Of a stretch of 64,000 bases of DNA, positions 9,950 through 20,467 are shown piece after piece. The first letter of the stretch is position 1. The number at the start of each line of letters is the position of its first letter. The stretch spans positions 1,054,001 to 1,118,000 of the forward strand of contig NZ_CP009555.1 in NCBI RefSeq assembly GCF_000959365.1, in the 5' to 3' direction. Under the pieces are notes generated by a model. It did no database searches and had not been told where the DNA came from. It saw only the letters and a program-made list of their open reading frames with translations. The stretch comes from Burkholderia oklahomensis C6786 (GTDB taxonomy: Bacteria; Pseudomonadota; Gammaproteobacteria; Burkholderiales; Burkholderiaceae). Made by a program: the position numbers and the translations under genes.

Positions 9950-10642
9950 CTACGAGCGGCGCCACGCGAGCCAGCGCTCGCGCCCGGCGAATACAGGCAG
10001 CGAATCGGCGACGGGCGCGTCCTCGACGAGCTCGAAGTGCGGAGAAAGAAGCGCATCGAGGTCCGCGCGTTCGATGCCGAACGGCGGGCCCTTCGGCGTC
10101 GCGCCCACATAGAAGAAACCCGCGAGAAAGCCGCCCGGCGGCAGCAGCTCGGCCATCCGCCGCGCGTAGTCGGCGCGGCGGCTCGGCGGGATCGCGCACA
10201 GGAACGCGCGCTCGTAGATCCACTGCGGGACGAAGGGCGGCGCGTACGTGAAGAAGTCGGCCTGCTCGACGAGCGCGGCGTCTTCGCCCAATTGGCGGCG
10301 CGCGGCGGCGACCGCCTGCGCGGAAAAGTCGATCGCCCGCACCGGCCAGCCGGCGCGCGCAAGCCAATGCGCTTCGTATGCGCTGCCGCAGCCGGGAATC
10401 AGCACCGGACACGGCGCGCGCCGCGCGGCAAACGCGGCGAACGCATCGGGCACGCGCGCGCTGTCCCACGGGATGTGACCCTGCTCGAAGCGCTCGTCCC
10501 AGAACGACGCGTCGCCCGGATCGCGCGACGCGAAGTTCGCGGCAGGCGGTGCGACCGGCGCAGCTCCGTCAGCCGGAGCCGTCGGGCTCGCGTCGCCGGC
10601 CGCCTGCGCGGCGGCATCGGGTTTCTTCGTTTCGCTCGTCAT
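9950..10642 (-). CDS. SAM-dependent methyltransferase, thiopurine methyltransferase-like
   Basis: A 230-residue class I methyltransferase. The first about 40 residues are Ala/Pro-rich and probably disordered. The TPMT-like core follows: FWDERFEQGHIPWD, then the SAM-binding motif I VLIPGCGSAYEAHWLA at about residues 79-94. The family includes thiol and halide methyltransferases; the substrate here is unknown. It lies 69 bp downstream of ubiB on the same strand. Confidence 0.82.
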   Translation of the reverse strand: MTSETKKPDAAAQAAGDASPTAPADGAAPVAPPAANFASRDPGDASFWDERFEQGHIPWDSARVPDAFAAFAARRAPCPVLIPGCGSAYEAHWLARAGWPVRAIDFSAQAVAAARRQLGEDAALVEQADFFTYAPPFVPQWIYERAFLCAIPPSRRADYARRMAELLPPGGFLAGFFYVGATPKGPPFGIERADLDALLSPHFELVEDAPVADSLPVFAGRERWLAWRRS

Positions 10643-10711
10643 ATCGTTGCCCGCCTTTCCCGCGCCGCCCGTGGACGGCGCATGTCCGAATCCAGCATCT
10701 GCACCGCGCGC

Positions 10712-12289
10712 TCAGCCGCCGTACGCGATGACGATCAGCACCCGCGCGATCACCGCGCCCGCGCCGACCGCGAGCCCGAACACGAGAAGCGCCTGCAGCA
10801 GCCGGTTGGTCCGCTTCTGCTCGACCAGGATCTGCCGGACGAGATCGTCGCTGATCGCGCGCGGCGTTTCGTGATGGGCGGTGAGCGCCTGATGAACGAG
10901 GCGCGGGAGCTGCGGCAGCGTCTTGCTCCACTGCGGCGCCTCGACCTTCAAACGCTCGTACCAGCCGCGCAGCCCGATCTGCTCGGTCATCCAGCGCTCG
11001 AGATACGGCTTCGCGGTCTTCCACAGGTCGAGATCCGGATCGAGCGAGCGGCCGAGCCCCTCGACGTTCAGCATCGTCTTCTGCAGGAGCACGAGCTGCG
11101 GCTGGATTTCGACGTTGAAGCGGCGCGACGTCGAGAAGAGCCGCATCAGCACCTGGCCGAGCGAAATGTCCTTCAGCGCGCGGTCGAAGTACGGTTCGCA
11201 GACCGCGCGAATCGCGCTTTCGAGCTCCTCGACGCGCGTATCGGGCGGCACCCAGCCCGATTCGAGGTGCAGCGTCGCGACGCGGTGGTAGTCGCGCTTG
11301 AAGAACGCGAGGAAGTTCTGCGCGAGGTAGTTCTTGTCGAAATCGGACAGCGCGCCGACGATCCCGAAGTCGAGCGCGATGTAGCGCCCGAAGTGCTTCG
11401 GGTCGAGGCTCACCTGGATGTTGCCCGGATGCATGTCCGCGTGGAAGAAGCCGTCGCGGAACACCTGCGTGAAGAAGATCTCGACGCCTTCGCGCGCGAG
11501 CTTCGGAATGTCGACGCCCGCCGCGCGCAGCGTGTCGATCTGGCTGATCGGCACGCCCTCCATCCGCTCCATCACGAGCACGCTCGACGTCGAGTAATCC
11601 CAGAACATTTCCGGCACGAGCAGCAAATCGAGCCCCGCGAAGTTGCGGCGCAGCTGGCTGCCGTTCGCCGCCTCGCGCATCAGATCGAGTTCGTCGTGCA
11701 GGTATTTGTCGAATTCGGCGACCACCTCGCGCGGCTTCAGCCGCCGGCCGTCCGCCCACAGGCGCTCGGCCCAGATCGCGATGTCGCGCATCAGCGCGAG
11801 GTCGGAATCGATGACGGGCAGCATGTTGGGCCGCAGCACCTTGACCGCGACCGCCTTGCCCGCGTGCTCGCCCTGCTTGAGCTTCGCGAAGTGCACCTGC
11901 GCGATCGACGCGCTCGCGACCGGCTCGCGCTCGAACTCGTCGAACAGCTGGTCGATGCGCGCGCCGAGCGCCTTCTCGACGAGCCCGATCGCGACGGCCG
12001 AATCGAACGGCGGCACCTGGTCCTGCAGCTTCGCGAGCTCGTTCGCGAAATCGACGGGCAGCAGATCGCGCCGCGTCGACAGCACCTGGCCGAACTTCAC
12101 GAAGATCGGCCCCAGGCTTTCGAGCGCGCGGCGCAGCCGCACCGCGGGCGGATCGGCGAAGCGACGGCCGATCGTCGTGATGCGCAGCAGGAACTTCACG
12201 CGAGGGTTTTCGATGCGCGACAGCATCACCTCGTCGAGGCCGAAGCGGATGACGGTAAAGACGATTTTGACGAAACGGAAAATGCGCAT
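10712..12289 (-). CDS. ubiB: ubiquinone biosynthesis protein UbiB (atypical kinase/ATPase)
   Basis: A 525-residue ABC1/ADCK-type protein needed for ubiquinone synthesis at the inner membrane. The invariant KxGQ motif appears as [16 protein letters not shown] near residue 65, with the alanine-rich loop ([12 protein letters not shown]) and kinase-like [10 protein letters not shown] and DFGIVG motifs further on. The C-terminus has two hydrophobic helices ([22 protein letters not shown]). It follows ubiJ by 12 bp, so the two are almost certainly cotranscribed. Confidence 0.95.
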   Translation of the reverse strand: MRIFRFVKIVFTVIRFGLDEVMLSRIENPRVKFLLRITTIGRRFADPPAVRLRRALESLGPIFVKFGQVLSTRRDLLPVDFANELAKLQDQVPPFDSAVAIGLVEKALGARIDQLFDEFEREPVASASIAQVHFAKLKQGEHAGKAVAVKVLRPNMLPVIDSDLALMRDIAIWAERLWADGRRLKPREVVAEFDKYLHDELDLMREAANGSQLRRNFAGLDLLLVPEMFWDYSTSSVLVMERMEGVPISQIDTLRAAGVDIPKLAREGVEIFFTQVFRDGFFHADMHPGNIQVSLDPKHFGRYIALDFGIVGALSDFDKNYLAQNFLAFFKRDYHRVATLHLESGWVPPDTRVEELESAIRAVCEPYFDRALKDISLGQVLMRLFSTSRRFNVEIQPQLVLLQKTMLNVEGLGRSLDPDLDLWKTAKPYLERWMTEQIGLRGWYERLKVEAPQWSKTLPQLPRLVHQALTAHHETPRAISDDLVRQILVEQKRTNRLLQALLVFGLAVGAGAVIARVLIVIAYGG

Positions 12290-12301
12290 GCCTCGCGGCC
12301 C

Positions 12302-12949
12302 TCACTGCGCGCGTCGCGAGCTGCCGCCCGCGCGCGCGTCGATTTTTTGTTCCAGTCGCTCGATCCGCTTCTCGACGCGCGCGAGCGCGTCGCGGGCCCG
12401 AGCGAGCTCCGCGTCGAAATCGGCGAGCACGCTCTTGCGCACGACCTGCGGGTTCTCGTCGAGCCAGTATTCGGCGATCGAATCGAGCACGTTGCGGCCG
12501 GTGCGGCGCGCGTGCTCGCCCGTCGAACGCACGAAAGTCGCGATCCGGTGCGCGGCCGCGTCGCCGACGATCTTCGCGAGATCCTCCTCCGGCTCCCAGC
12601 GCAGGTGCTCGGCGAGCTTCGCGATCTGCGTCGCGAACTCCGCATCGCCGTCGATCTTCACGTGCTTCATCACGGCTGCCTGCCCGCCCTGCAGGAACGC
12701 GGTCGCCGCGTCGAACGGGCCGCCCTTGTCGCCGCCCGACAGCGCGATCGACACGTCGAACTGACGCGCGTCGTGTGCGTCGACGGCGGCCAGGTAGCCG
12801 TCCGGCTGCACGAGCAACACGAGCGTCACGGGCGGGATGTCGAGCCGGGCGGTCTTGCCGGCATAGGGAATCAGACGGTCGCGCGCCCAGGATTCGCGGG
12901 CGAGCAGGTGGTTGACGGCGGCGGCAAAAGGCTTGGCGGCAAGGGTCAT
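12302..12949 (-). CDS. ubiJ: ubiquinone biosynthesis accessory factor UbiJ (SCP2 domain)
   Basis: A 215-residue protein placed directly before ubiB, as in E. coli ubiE-ubiJ-ubiB. The N-terminal half fits an SCP2 lipid-binding fold. The C-terminus (DAELARARDALARVEKRIER) is a coiled coil ending in a basic tail. It is thought to act with UbiK and the UbiE-I complex in aerobic ubiquinone synthesis. The start MTLAAKPFAAAVNHLL gives the family's usual length. The assignment rests on synteny and fold-like features. Confidence 0.8.
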   Translation of the reverse strand: MTLAAKPFAAAVNHLLARESWARDRLIPYAGKTARLDIPPVTLVLLVQPDGYLAAVDAHDARQFDVSIALSGGDKGGPFDAATAFLQGGQAAVMKHVKIDGDAEFATQIAKLAEHLRWEPEEDLAKIVGDAAAHRIATFVRSTGEHARRTGRNVLDSIAEYWLDENPQVVRKSVLADFDAELARARDALARVEKRIERLEQKIDARAGGSSRRAQ

Positions 12950-12964
12950 CTGGCTGGCAATGAA

Positions 12965-12997
12965 AAGCCCGCGCAGGCAGGGCGCCTGCGCGGGCTT
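12965..12997 (-). terminator. strong hairpin terminator after the Tim44-like gene
   Basis: A perfect 13-bp stem (AAGCCCGCGCAGG / CCTGCGCGGGCTT) with a 7-base loop, followed on the minus strand by TTTT. It lies between the Tim44-like stop and the ubiJ start, so ubiJ-ubiB may be transcribed separately from ubiE and the Tim44-like gene. Confidence 0.8.
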
Positions 12998-13056
12998 CCA
13001 TTGTAACGTCGGTTCGGCCGCGGCCTCGCGAGGCGCGACGGGCCGCACGACTTCCG

Positions 13057-14082
13057 TCAGTGCGTGCTCACCTGCTGGATGCCCGCGAGGAGCCACCCCT
13101 GGCTGCCCGACTTCGACAGGTTCCACACCTCTTCGAACGGCTCGGCCGACGCGCCCTGCGCTTCGCGGATGAGGCCGTGGAAGCGCACGCTCGCGAAGTG
13201 CTCGCCGCCGCGATCCTCGACCGCGAGCAGCTCGGCGTCGAGCTGCACGACGTCCGTCTGGTTCGCGCCCGCGCCACGACCGTCGAGGTCGATCTTCACT
13301 TCGGCGAACATCTCCGGCGTCGTGAACTCGCGGATGTCGGCGAGGTTGCCCTCGTCCCACGCGGCCTGCAGTCGCACGAAGTAGACCTTTGCATTGCGCA
13401 GGAACGCTTCGGTATCGAAGCCGGCCGGCACCGCTGGCGCCGCGGCGGCGGCCGCAGCCGTCGTCGCGGCGGCCGCGCCGCCGAACATGCGCTGCGCTTC
13501 GCCCGCATACGCGCTGCCCGAGCCCGGGAACGCGTCATTCGACGCCGCCTGGCGCGGAACGCCCGCGTCCTGGCCGTAGCCGCCGCGGCTCTGCGACGGC
13601 TGGCCGCCCGCGTAGGCAGGCTGCTGCTGCGCGCCGCGCCGGTTCATGAATTTGCGGACGAGCCAGATGCCGGCCATCGCGAGAAGCGCGATCACGATGA
13701 CGTTGGCCATCATGCTGGCGAACGCGCCGCCGAGCCCCAGGTGCGACAGCAGCGCCGCAATGCCGAGGCCCGCTGCGAGACCGGCGATCGGGCCGAGCCA
13801 GCGCGAGCGGTTCGGCTGCGCGGCGGGCGTCGGCTGCTGGCGCGGCGCCTGGGCGGGCGCCGCCTGCTGCATCGGCTGCTGCGCGGGCGGCGTCGCCTGA
13901 CGCTGCTGCAGCGTCTGCGACTGGCGGCCGACGCTGCGGCCGCCGCCCATGCGCTTCGCTTCGGCGTCGAGCGACGCAAACGTGCCGGCGGCGAGAAGAC
14001 CGACCATCAGGAACGTGCCGATTCGCCGCGCCAACGACTTCGGCCCTCTACTGCGGTTAAACGACGAACGCGATTCGAACAT
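13057..14082 (-). CDS. Tim44-like domain membrane protein
   Basis: A 341-residue protein. A hydrophobic segment near residues 22-38 (IGTFLMVGLLAAGTFASL) acts as signal or anchor. A Gln/Pro/Ala-rich linker follows, then a second membrane stretch (IAGLAAGLGIAALLSHLG onward to residue ~145). The C-terminal about 120 residues form the Tim44-like domain (FLRNAKVYFVRLQAAWDEGN to SGSQGWLLAGIQQV). Bacterial relatives are proposed to act in membrane protein handling, without firm proof. ATG at 14082 was chosen because GGAGG lies 6 bases upstream; an in-frame TTG at 14094 overlaps that site. It lies between ubiE and ubiJ. Confidence 0.83.
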   Translation of the reverse strand: MFESRSSFNRSRGPKSLARRIGTFLMVGLLAAGTFASLDAEAKRMGGGRSVGRQSQTLQQRQATPPAQQPMQQAAPAQAPRQQPTPAAQPNRSRWLGPIAGLAAGLGIAALLSHLGLGGAFASMMANVIVIALLAMAGIWLVRKFMNRRGAQQQPAYAGGQPSQSRGGYGQDAGVPRQAASNDAFPGSGSAYAGEAQRMFGGAAAATTAAAAAAAPAVPAGFDTEAFLRNAKVYFVRLQAAWDEGNLADIREFTTPEMFAEVKIDLDGRGAGANQTDVVQLDAELLAVEDRGGEHFASVRFHGLIREAQGASAEPFEEVWNLSKSGSQGWLLAGIQQVSTH

Positions 14083-14124
14083 CCCGGCCTCCAAGCTGAA
14101 AGTAAATTGTATGGATGGAACCCC

Positions 14125-14856
14125 TTAATACTTGGTCCCCACGTGTAAAGCTACCACGCCACCTGACAAATTGTAATATTTGACGGCGTCCAAGCCAGCT
14201 TGTTCCATCATCGTCTTCAATGTGTCCTGATCCGGATGCATCCGGATAGATTCAGCAAGATATCGGTAACTGTCGGCATCTTTCGCGAACTTGTCGCCAA
14301 GCCACGGTAATACTTTGAAAGAATAAAGATCGTAGGCTTTTTTCAGCGGCTCCCAGACTTTCGAGAATTCGAGCACCATCACACGGCCGCCCGGCTTCGA
14401 GACGCGGCGCATCTCGGCGAGCGCGGCATCCTTGTGCGTCATGTTGCGCAGGCCGAACGCGACGGTGACGACGTCGAAGTAGTTGTCCGGGAACGGCAGC
14501 TTCTCCGCGTCGCAGAGCAGCGACGGCGTGACGACGCCCTTGTCGAGCAGGCGATCGCGGCCGACGCGCAGCATCGATTCGTTGATGTCGGTGTGCCAGA
14601 CCTCGCCCGTCGGCCCGGCGGCCTTCGCGAACGCCTTCGTCAGGTCGCCCGTGCCGGCGGCGATGTCGAGCACCCTGAAGCCCGGCCGCACGTTCGCCTG
14701 CGCGATCGTGAACGCCTTCCACGCGCGGTGCATGCCCGCCGACATCAGGTCGTTCATCAGATCGTAGTTGCCCGCGACCGAGTGAAACACCCCCGCGACC
14801 TTCTTCGCTTTTTCGTTTTCCTCGACGGTCTCAAAGCCGAAGTGGGTTTTGCTCAT
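14125..14856 (-). CDS. ubiE: demethylmenaquinone/2-methoxy-6-polyprenyl-benzoquinol methyltransferase
   Basis: A 243-residue SAM-dependent C-methyltransferase of ubiquinone synthesis. Typical UbiE signatures are visible: [17 protein letters not shown], the SAM motif [12 protein letters not shown] near residue 66, and [17 protein letters not shown]. Length matches the family. It heads the ubiE, Tim44-like, ubiJ, ubiB run. Confidence 0.96.
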   Translation of the reverse strand: MSKTHFGFETVEENEKAKKVAGVFHSVAGNYDLMNDLMSAGMHRAWKAFTIAQANVRPGFRVLDIAAGTGDLTKAFAKAAGPTGEVWHTDINESMLRVGRDRLLDKGVVTPSLLCDAEKLPFPDNYFDVVTVAFGLRNMTHKDAALAEMRRVSKPGGRVMVLEFSKVWEPLKKAYDLYSFKVLPWLGDKFAKDADSYRYLAESIRMHPDQDTLKTMMEQAGLDAVKYYNLSGGVVALHVGTKY

Positions 14857-14881
14857 CGCGTTGATCCTCTATCAATGGCAA

Positions 14882-14903
14882 ACGGCGCCGCAACCGGCGC
14901 CGT
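14882..14903 (-). terminator. hairpin between DUF971 and ubiE genes
   Basis: ACGGCGCC and GGCGCCGT arms with a 6-base loop, followed on the minus strand by TTTG only. It is a weak terminator or an intercistronic attenuator in the 50-bp gap. Confidence 0.45.
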
Positions 14904-14906
14904 CGT

Positions 14907-15320
14907 TCAGTGGTGGTGGCCTCGCGGTAGCGAGTCCGCCGGCATTGGCGCGTCGCGCTCGACGCCCGCCGCCTTCAATTTGTCGAAATATTCGCGCCAG
15001 AGCGCGTCCTGCCGCGTCGCGAGCTCGTACAGCAGGTCCCACGAGTAGATGCCCGTCGAATGGCCGTCCGAGAACGTCGGCTTGAGCGCGTAGTTGCCGA
15101 CCGGCTCGAGCGCCGTGATCGTCACGTCGCGCTTGCCGGTCTGCAGCGTCTCCTGGCCCGGGCCGTGGCCGCGCACCTCCGCGGACGGCGAACAGACGCG
15201 CATCAGCTCGAACGGCACCCGGTAGCTTTCGCCGTTCGGGTACTGCAGTTCAAGCACGCGCGACACCGCGTGCACGACGACGCCGGACGGCACGGGCGCC
15301 ATCGAAGTCTGGCCGCTCAT
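14907..15320 (-). CDS. DUF971 domain protein
   Basis: A 137-residue protein with a DUF971 domain (related to the N-terminal domain of gamma-butyrobetaine hydroxylase). Visible family features are LELQYPNGESYRVPFELMRV, GNYALKPTFSDGHSTGIYSW and LLYELATRQDALWREYFDKL. It ends in a His-rich tail (RGHHH). Members are often near Fe-S or ubiquinone genes, but the role is unknown. The start overlaps the stop of the upstream HIT gene by 4 bp. Confidence 0.85.
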   Translation of the reverse strand: MSGQTSMAPVPSGVVVHAVSRVLELQYPNGESYRVPFELMRVCSPSAEVRGHGPGQETLQTGKRDVTITALEPVGNYALKPTFSDGHSTGIYSWDLLYELATRQDALWREYFDKLKAAGVERDAPMPADSLPRGHHH

Positions 15321-15760
15321 GCCCGGCCTCCGCTCACCGCCTGCTCGACTTCCTCGTGCACCGCGTTGTGCAGGAGCGTCGCCTGCGCGGCGCGCAGCCG
15401 CAGCAGCGCATCGGACACCGACCGCTGGCGCGGCGCCCAGATCGGCTGCGGGAAATGCGCGTCGTTCGAGAAGCGCGGAATCACGTGCCAGTGGACGTGC
15501 GGCACCTGGTTGCCGAGGCTCGCGAGATTCACCTTCGTCGGCTGCATCACGCGCCGCACCGCCTTCTCGACCGCATAGACGATCCGCATCAGATGCGCAC
15601 GCTCGGCTTCGGCCAGATCGGAAAATTCGGCGACGTGCGCGTGCCAGATCACCCGGCAGAATCCCGGGTAGTCGGTTTCGGTCGTCGCGAGGACGACGCG
15701 CACCGCGTCGTCCTTCCAGAGCAGCTCGCCGCCGTCTTCGCGGCAGAATACGCAATCCAT
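15317..15760 (-). CDS. HIT family nucleotide-binding protein
   Basis: A 147-residue histidine-triad protein. The catalytic triad motif HVHWHVIPR is visible near residue 94. An N-terminal CVFC pair may bind zinc. HIT proteins hydrolyse or transfer nucleotidyl groups; the substrate is unknown. It is translationally coupled to DUF971 downstream and lies 34 bp after the large FAD/Fe-S gene. Confidence 0.88.
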   Translation of the reverse strand: MDCVFCREDGGELLWKDDAVRVVLATTETDYPGFCRVIWHAHVAEFSDLAEAERAHLMRIVYAVEKAVRRVMQPTKVNLASLGNQVPHVHWHVIPRFSNDAHFPQPIWAPRQRSVSDALLRLRAAQATLLHNAVHEEVEQAVSGGRA

Positions 15761-15794
15761 CGTCAATTCCTTCACTGGTGGAACGTTCGTCACC

Positions 15795-18700
15795 TTACAC
15801 CAGCACGCGCTCGATCCCGCCGTTGTTCGCGCGCGCGACGTAGTCGGCCATCCAGTTTTCGCCGAGCATGTGGCGCGCGATCTCGACGACGATGTAGTCG
15901 GCTTCGATGTCCGCATCCTCGTTGTAGCGCGACAGGCCCTGCAGGCACGCCGGGCAGCTCGTCAGGATCTTCACGTCCGACGCGCCGGCGGCCGGCCCGC
16001 TCGCCCCGTTGCCCGACACTACCGGAATGTTACGCAATTTGGCGGCGCCCTTCTTGATCTCTTCCTCCTTTCGGAAGCGGACCTGGGTCGACACGTCCGG
16101 GCGCGCGACGGCGAGCGTGCCCGATTCGCCGCAGCAGCGGTCGTTCTTCTCGATCTTGTAGCCGTCGTTCTGCGCGCCCATCAGCTCGTTGACGAGCTTG
16201 ACGGGATCCATCGTCTTGATCGGCGTGTGGCACGGGTCGTGATACATGTAGCGCGTGCCCGTCACGCCGTCGAGCCTCAAGCCCTTCTCGAGCAGGAACT
16301 CGTGGATGTCGATGATCCGGCAGCCCGGGAAGATCTTCTCGAATTCGTAGCCGGCGAGCTGGTCGTAACAGGTGCCGCACGACACGACCACGGTCTTGAT
16401 GTCGAGGTAGTTCAGCGTGTTCGCGACCCGGTGGAACAGCACGCGGTTGTCGGTGACGATCTGCTCGGCGCGGTCGTACTGGCCCGAGCCGCGCTGCGGA
16501 TAGCCGCAGCACAGGTAGCCCGGCGGCAGCACCGTCTGCACGCCCGCTTCCCACAGCATCGCCTGCGTCGCGAGGCCGACCTGCGAGAACAGGCGCTCGG
16601 AGCCGCAGCCGGGGAAGTAGAACACCGCTTCCGAATCGACGGTCGTCGTCTTCGGATCGCGGATGATCGGCACGATCTTGTCGTCCTCGATGTCGAGCAG
16701 CGCGCGCGCCGTCTTCTTCGGCAGGTTGCCCGGCATCTTCTTGTTGACGAAGTGGATCACCTGCTCGACGACGGGCCGCTTGCCGGTCGTCGACGGCGGA
16801 TGCGCGGTCTGCTTCTGCGCGACCTTCTTCAGCACGTCGTTCGCGAAGCGCTGCGCCTTGTAGCCGAGGCCCATCATCACCGCGCGCGTCGCGTTGATCG
16901 TCTGCGGATTCGTCGCGTTCAGGAAGAACATGCCGGCCGCGCTGCCCGGGTTGAACTTCTTCTTGCCCATCTTGCGCAGCAGGTTGCGCATGTTCATCGT
17001 CACGTCGCCGAAGTCGATCTTCACCGGACACGGCGTCGCGCACTTGTGGCAGACCGTGCAGTGATCGGCGACGTCGTTGAACTCGTCCCAGTGCTTGATC
17101 GACACGCCGCGGCGCGTCTGCTCTTCGTACAGGAACGCCTCGACGAGCAGCGACGTCGCGAGGATCTTGTTGCGCGGGCTGTACAGCAGGTTCGCGCGCG
17201 GCACGTGCGTCGCGCACACCGGCTTGCACTTGCCGCAGCGCAGGCAGTCCTTCACCGATTCGGCGATCGCGCCGATGTCGGACTGCTGCATGATCAGCGA
17301 CTCGTAGCCCATGAGGCCGAAGCTCGGCGTGTACGCGTTGCGCAGGTCCGCGCCTTCGAGCAGCTTGCCCTTGTTGAAGCGGCCCTGCGGATCGACGCGC
17401 TGCTTGTACGCGCGGAATTCGGCGATCTCGTCGTCGGTCAGGAACTCGAGCTTCGTGATGCCGATGCCGTGCTCGCCGGAGATCACGCCGTCGAGCGAGC
17501 GCGCGAGCTTCATGATGCGCGCGACGGCCGCGTGCGCGTCCTGCAGCATCTCGTAGTTGTCGGAGTTGACCGGGATGTTCGTGTGGACGTTGCCGTCGCC
17601 CGCGTGCATGTGCAGCGCGACGAACACGCGGCCGCGCAGCACCTGCTTGTGGATCGCCTGCGCCTCGTCGAGGATCTGCTTGAATTCGCCGCCGTTGAAG
17701 ATCGCGCGCAGTTCCGCGCGGATCTCCTGCTTCCACGAGATGCGCACCGTGCGGTCCTGCGCGATGTGAAACACGGTGGCGTCCGGCTGCGCGTCGACGC
17801 GATCCGCGAATTTCTCCGCGAGCGCCTCGTAGCCGAGCGCGACGAGATAGTGCTGCGCCTCGCGCAGCGGCAGGTCGAGCTTGTCGCGCAGGAATTCCCA
17901 GCGCGCGCGAACGTGCTTCAGCCGATCGAGCGCCTGCTGCACGCGGTCTTCGAGCAGCTCGGCGCTCGGGATCTCGTTTGCGTCGTCGCTCTTGCCGAGC
18001 GGCAGGTTGCCCGCGGCGAAGAACGCTTCGAGCGCGTCGACGAGCTGCAGCTTGTTCTTGATCGACAGTTCGATGTTGATCCGCTCGATGCCGTCCGTAT
18101 ACTCGCCCATCCGGTCGAGCGGGATGACGACGTCCTCATTGATCTTGAACGCATTCGTGTGCTTCGCGATCGCGGCGGTGCGGCTGCGGTCGAGCCAGAA
18201 GCGCTTTCTCGCCTCCGCGCTCACCGCGACGAAGCCTTCGCCGCTCTTGCCGTTCGCCATCCGGACGACTTCGGACGTCGCGGCCGCGACCGCGTCCGCA
18301 TCGTCGCCGACGATGTCGCCGATCAGCACCATCTTCGGGAACGCGTTGCGCTTGCTCTTCGTCGCGTAGCCGACCGCGCGCAGGTAGCGCTCGTCGAGGT
18401 GCTCGAGGCCGGCCAGGATCGCGCCGCCCCGCTTCGACGTCTCGAACAGGTAGTCCTTGATCTCGACGATGCTCGGAATCGCCTCGCGCGCCTGGCCGAA
18501 GAATTCGAGGCAGACAGTGCGCGTATGCGCGGGCATCTTGTGCAGCACCCAGCGCGCGGACGTGATGAGCCCGTCGCAGCCTTCCTTCTGCACGCCCGGC
18601 AGCCCCGCGAGGAACTTGTCGGTCACGTCCTTGCCGAGACCTTCCTTGCGGAAGCGCCGGCCTTCGATGTCGAGCGTCTCGGCGCGCAAGAGCTTCTCGC

Positions 18701-19814
18701 CCGGCGCGCGCGCGCCGTCGAACCACTTGAGCTCGAAGCGCGCGACCGGGATGTCGTGAATCTTGCCGAGGTTGTGCTCGACGCGCGTGACTTCGAGCCA
18801 GTTGCCTTCCGGATCGACCATCCGCCACCACGCGAGATTGTCGAGCGCGGTGCCCCACAGCACCGCCTTCTTGCCGCCCGCGTTCATCGCGACGTTGCCG
18901 CCGATGCACGATGCGTCGAGCGACGTCGGATCGACCGCGAACACGTAGCCGGCCGCCTCGGCCGCCTCGGTCACGCGGCGCGTGACGACGCCCGCGCCGG
19001 AGAAGATCGTCGGCACCTTGTGCGCGACGCCCGGCAGCTCGGTCAGCTCGACCGCGCCGAGCTGCTCGAGCTTCTCGGTGTTGATGACGGCCGAGAACGG
19101 CGTGAGCGGCACCGCGCCGCCCGTGTAGCCCGTGCCGCCGCCGCGCGGGATCACGGTCAGGCCGAGCTCGAAGCAGGCCTTCACGAGGTTCGCGATTTCC
19201 GCTTCGTTGTCGGGCGTCAGCACGACGAACGGATATTCGACGCGCCAGTCGGTCGCGTCCGTCACGTGCGACACGCGCGCGAGGCCGTCGAAGCGGATGT
19301 TGTCCTTCTGCGTGCAGCGGCCGAGCACCTTCGTCGCGCGGCGGCGCAGCTCCGCCATCTTTTCGAATTCCCGCGCGAACGCGTCGACCGCGCGCTGCGC
19401 GGCCGACGCGAGCATCTCGACGCGCGCGGAGCGCTCGCGGCCCGCCACGTCGCCGTGCTCGGACAGATCGGCGCGACGGCGCTTCTCGATCTCGGACAGC
19501 CGATGGTTCAGCGCCTCGATCAGGAGCGCGCGGCGCTTCGGATTGTCGAGCAGATCGTCCTGCAGATACGGATTGCGGCGCACCACCCAGATGTCGCCCA
19601 GCACTTCGTACAACATCCGCGCCGACCGGCCGGTGCGGCGCTCGGCGCGCAGTTCGTCGAGCGCGGCCCAGGCTTCGTCGCCGAGCAGCCGGATCACGAT
19701 CTCACGATCGGAGAACGACGTGTAGTTGTAGGGAATTTCGCGCAGGCGCGGAGCGGGGTCGGCGGCGACGGCGGCTGCCGCGCCGTGCGGATCGAAAACT
19801 TGCGGTGCGTTCAT
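15795..19814 (-). CDS. giant FAD-linked oxidase fused to Fe-S/CCG oxidoreductase (DUF3683 type)
   Basis: A 1339-residue single-chain dehydrogenase. An N-terminal DUF3683-like region of about 170 residues comes first. A PCMH-type FAD domain follows ([40 protein letters not shown]), then a FAD-oxidase C domain ([28 protein letters not shown]). Two 4Fe-4S clusters are then seen ([24 protein letters not shown]). Two CCG-type cysteine repeats follow ([10 protein letters not shown] with CGTCYD; CCGESGT with CPACLQG). The layout combines what GlpC/LldE- and GlcD/D-2-hydroxyacid dehydrogenases keep on separate subunits, so oxidation of a 2-hydroxy acid with electrons passed to quinone is likely. The substrate is unknown. 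Confidence 0.88.
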   Translation of the reverse strand: MNAPQVFDPHGAAAAVAADPAPRLREIPYNYTSFSDREIVIRLLGDEAWAALDELRAERRTGRSARMLYEVLGDIWVVRRNPYLQDDLLDNPKRRALLIEALNHRLSEIEKRRRADLSEHGDVAGRERSARVEMLASAAQRAVDAFAREFEKMAELRRRATKVLGRCTQKDNIRFDGLARVSHVTDATDWRVEYPFVVLTPDNEAEIANLVKACFELGLTVIPRGGGTGYTGGAVPLTPFSAVINTEKLEQLGAVELTELPGVAHKVPTIFSGAGVVTRRVTEAAEAAGYVFAVDPTSLDASCIGGNVAMNAGGKKAVLWGTALDNLAWWRMVDPEGNWLEVTRVEHNLGKIHDIPVARFELKWFDGARAPGEKLLRAETLDIEGRRFRKEGLGKDVTDKFLAGLPGVQKEGCDGLITSARWVLHKMPAHTRTVCLEFFGQAREAIPSIVEIKDYLFETSKRGGAILAGLEHLDERYLRAVGYATKSKRNAFPKMVLIGDIVGDDADAVAAATSEVVRMANGKSGEGFVAVSAEARKRFWLDRSRTAAIAKHTNAFKINEDVVIPLDRMGEYTDGIERINIELSIKNKLQLVDALEAFFAAGNLPLGKSDDANEIPSAELLEDRVQQALDRLKHVRARWEFLRDKLDLPLREAQHYLVALGYEALAEKFADRVDAQPDATVFHIAQDRTVRISWKQEIRAELRAIFNGGEFKQILDEAQAIHKQVLRGRVFVALHMHAGDGNVHTNIPVNSDNYEMLQDAHAAVARIMKLARSLDGVISGEHGIGITKLEFLTDDEIAEFRAYKQRVDPQGRFNKGKLLEGADLRNAYTPSFGLMGYESLIMQQSDIGAIAESVKDCLRCGKCKPVCATHVPRANLLYSPRNKILATSLLVEAFLYEEQTRRGVSIKHWDEFNDVADHCTVCHKCATPCPVKIDFGDVTMNMRNLLRKMGKKKFNPGSAAGMFFLNATNPQTINATRAVMMGLGYKAQRFANDVLKKVAQKQTAHPPSTTGKRPVVEQVIHFVNKKMPGNLPKKTARALLDIEDDKIVPIIRDPKTTTVDSEAVFYFPGCGSERLFSQVGLATQAMLWEAGVQTVLPPGYLCCGYPQRGSGQYDRAEQIVTDNRVLFHRVANTLNYLDIKTVVVSCGTCYDQLAGYEFEKIFPGCRIIDIHEFLLEKGLRLDGVTGTRYMYHDPCHTPIKTMDPVKLVNELMGAQNDGYKIEKNDRCCGESGTLAVARPDVSTQVRFRKEEEIKKGAAKLRNIPVVSGNGASGPAAGASDVKILTSCPACLQGLSRYNEDADIEADYIVVEIARHMLGENWMADYVARANNGGIERVLV

Positions 19815-20467
19815 GTTCGGACGATTCGGAGGCCGGCGCGCGGCGAAGGAGCGCGAAACCGGCGGGCGCGTGGTGCGCGATTTTGGGGAAATCTTCTGTT
19901 ACCAGGCCCGTGACTGCTTTGCACGTGACCGGAGTGCGCTGCATGGGACCGGGGTAAGCGCTGAAGCACTAACTCCGGTCGACAAAACGTTGAAGCGCGG
20001 CTCCGGATCGACCGCTTCGCATGGGACCGGAGTCAGCGCACAAGCGCAACTCCGGTCGACACGGCCTGGCGGCGCTCGGTACCGTCAACACGATCGCGCG
20101 CGGCGCGCGTGCCGTTCCGCCGCGGGACATGCTGCGCGCGGCGACGGCTTCAAAACGACGATCCGAGACTGCCTTTGCATCTTCCGATCCTTGATTCAAA
20201 ACGAAATTCTAACCCAGGTTGGACGAACGCGTTAATCGTCGGCGCGGCGGTCGAATGGGCCGCCGGACCGGCTGCGGCGCCCGATTGGCGGGCGTTTGCG
20301 GCCGGCCGCACCGCGCGGCGCGCCCGTCTTTCAGTATCCCGACGGCGATCGGACCGACTTCGATTCGCCGTCCGGACGGTCGGTAACCATTCGGTTAAGG
20401 CCGAAACGGCGAGGGTTGGCGCTATCATTGCCCTTTTCCGCCGCATCCACGCTTTTCGCGCCCTCAC
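19815..20467. other. 653-bp intergenic region upstream of ilvA
   Basis: No convincing gene was found. The left half holds a pair of REP-like hairpin repeats at 19941-20060. The region just before ilvA has a TATCAT at 20423-20428 that could be a -10 element, without a clear -35. Confidence 0.5.
19941..20060. repeat. pair of REP-like imperfect palindromic repeats
   Basis: Two copies of a 42-43 bp unit, at 19941-19983 and 20019-20060, begin GCATGGGACCGG and end ACTCCGGTCGAC. Each folds into a long hairpin (19947-19980 and 20025-20057) with GACCGG / CCGGTC at its base. A half copy (GTGACCGGAGT) precedes them at 19925-19935. The arrangement is typical of dispersed extragenic palindromes. Confidence 0.7.

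Noticed and set aside
10037..13006. 989-codon open frame antisense to ubiB/ubiJ
   Set aside because: It crosses three well-supported genes on the other strand and has no domain or ribosome site.
15870..19913. 1347-codon open frame antisense to the FAD/Fe-S gene
   Set aside because: It is a shadow of high GC at third positions; it lacks protein-like composition, being rich in Arg, Asp, His and Val in a repetitive way, while the opposite strand has full domain structure.
19813..20235. 140-codon open frame upstream of ilvA
   Set aside because: It runs through the REP-like repeats and starts inside the leader of the divergent FAD/Fe-S gene, with no ribosome site.
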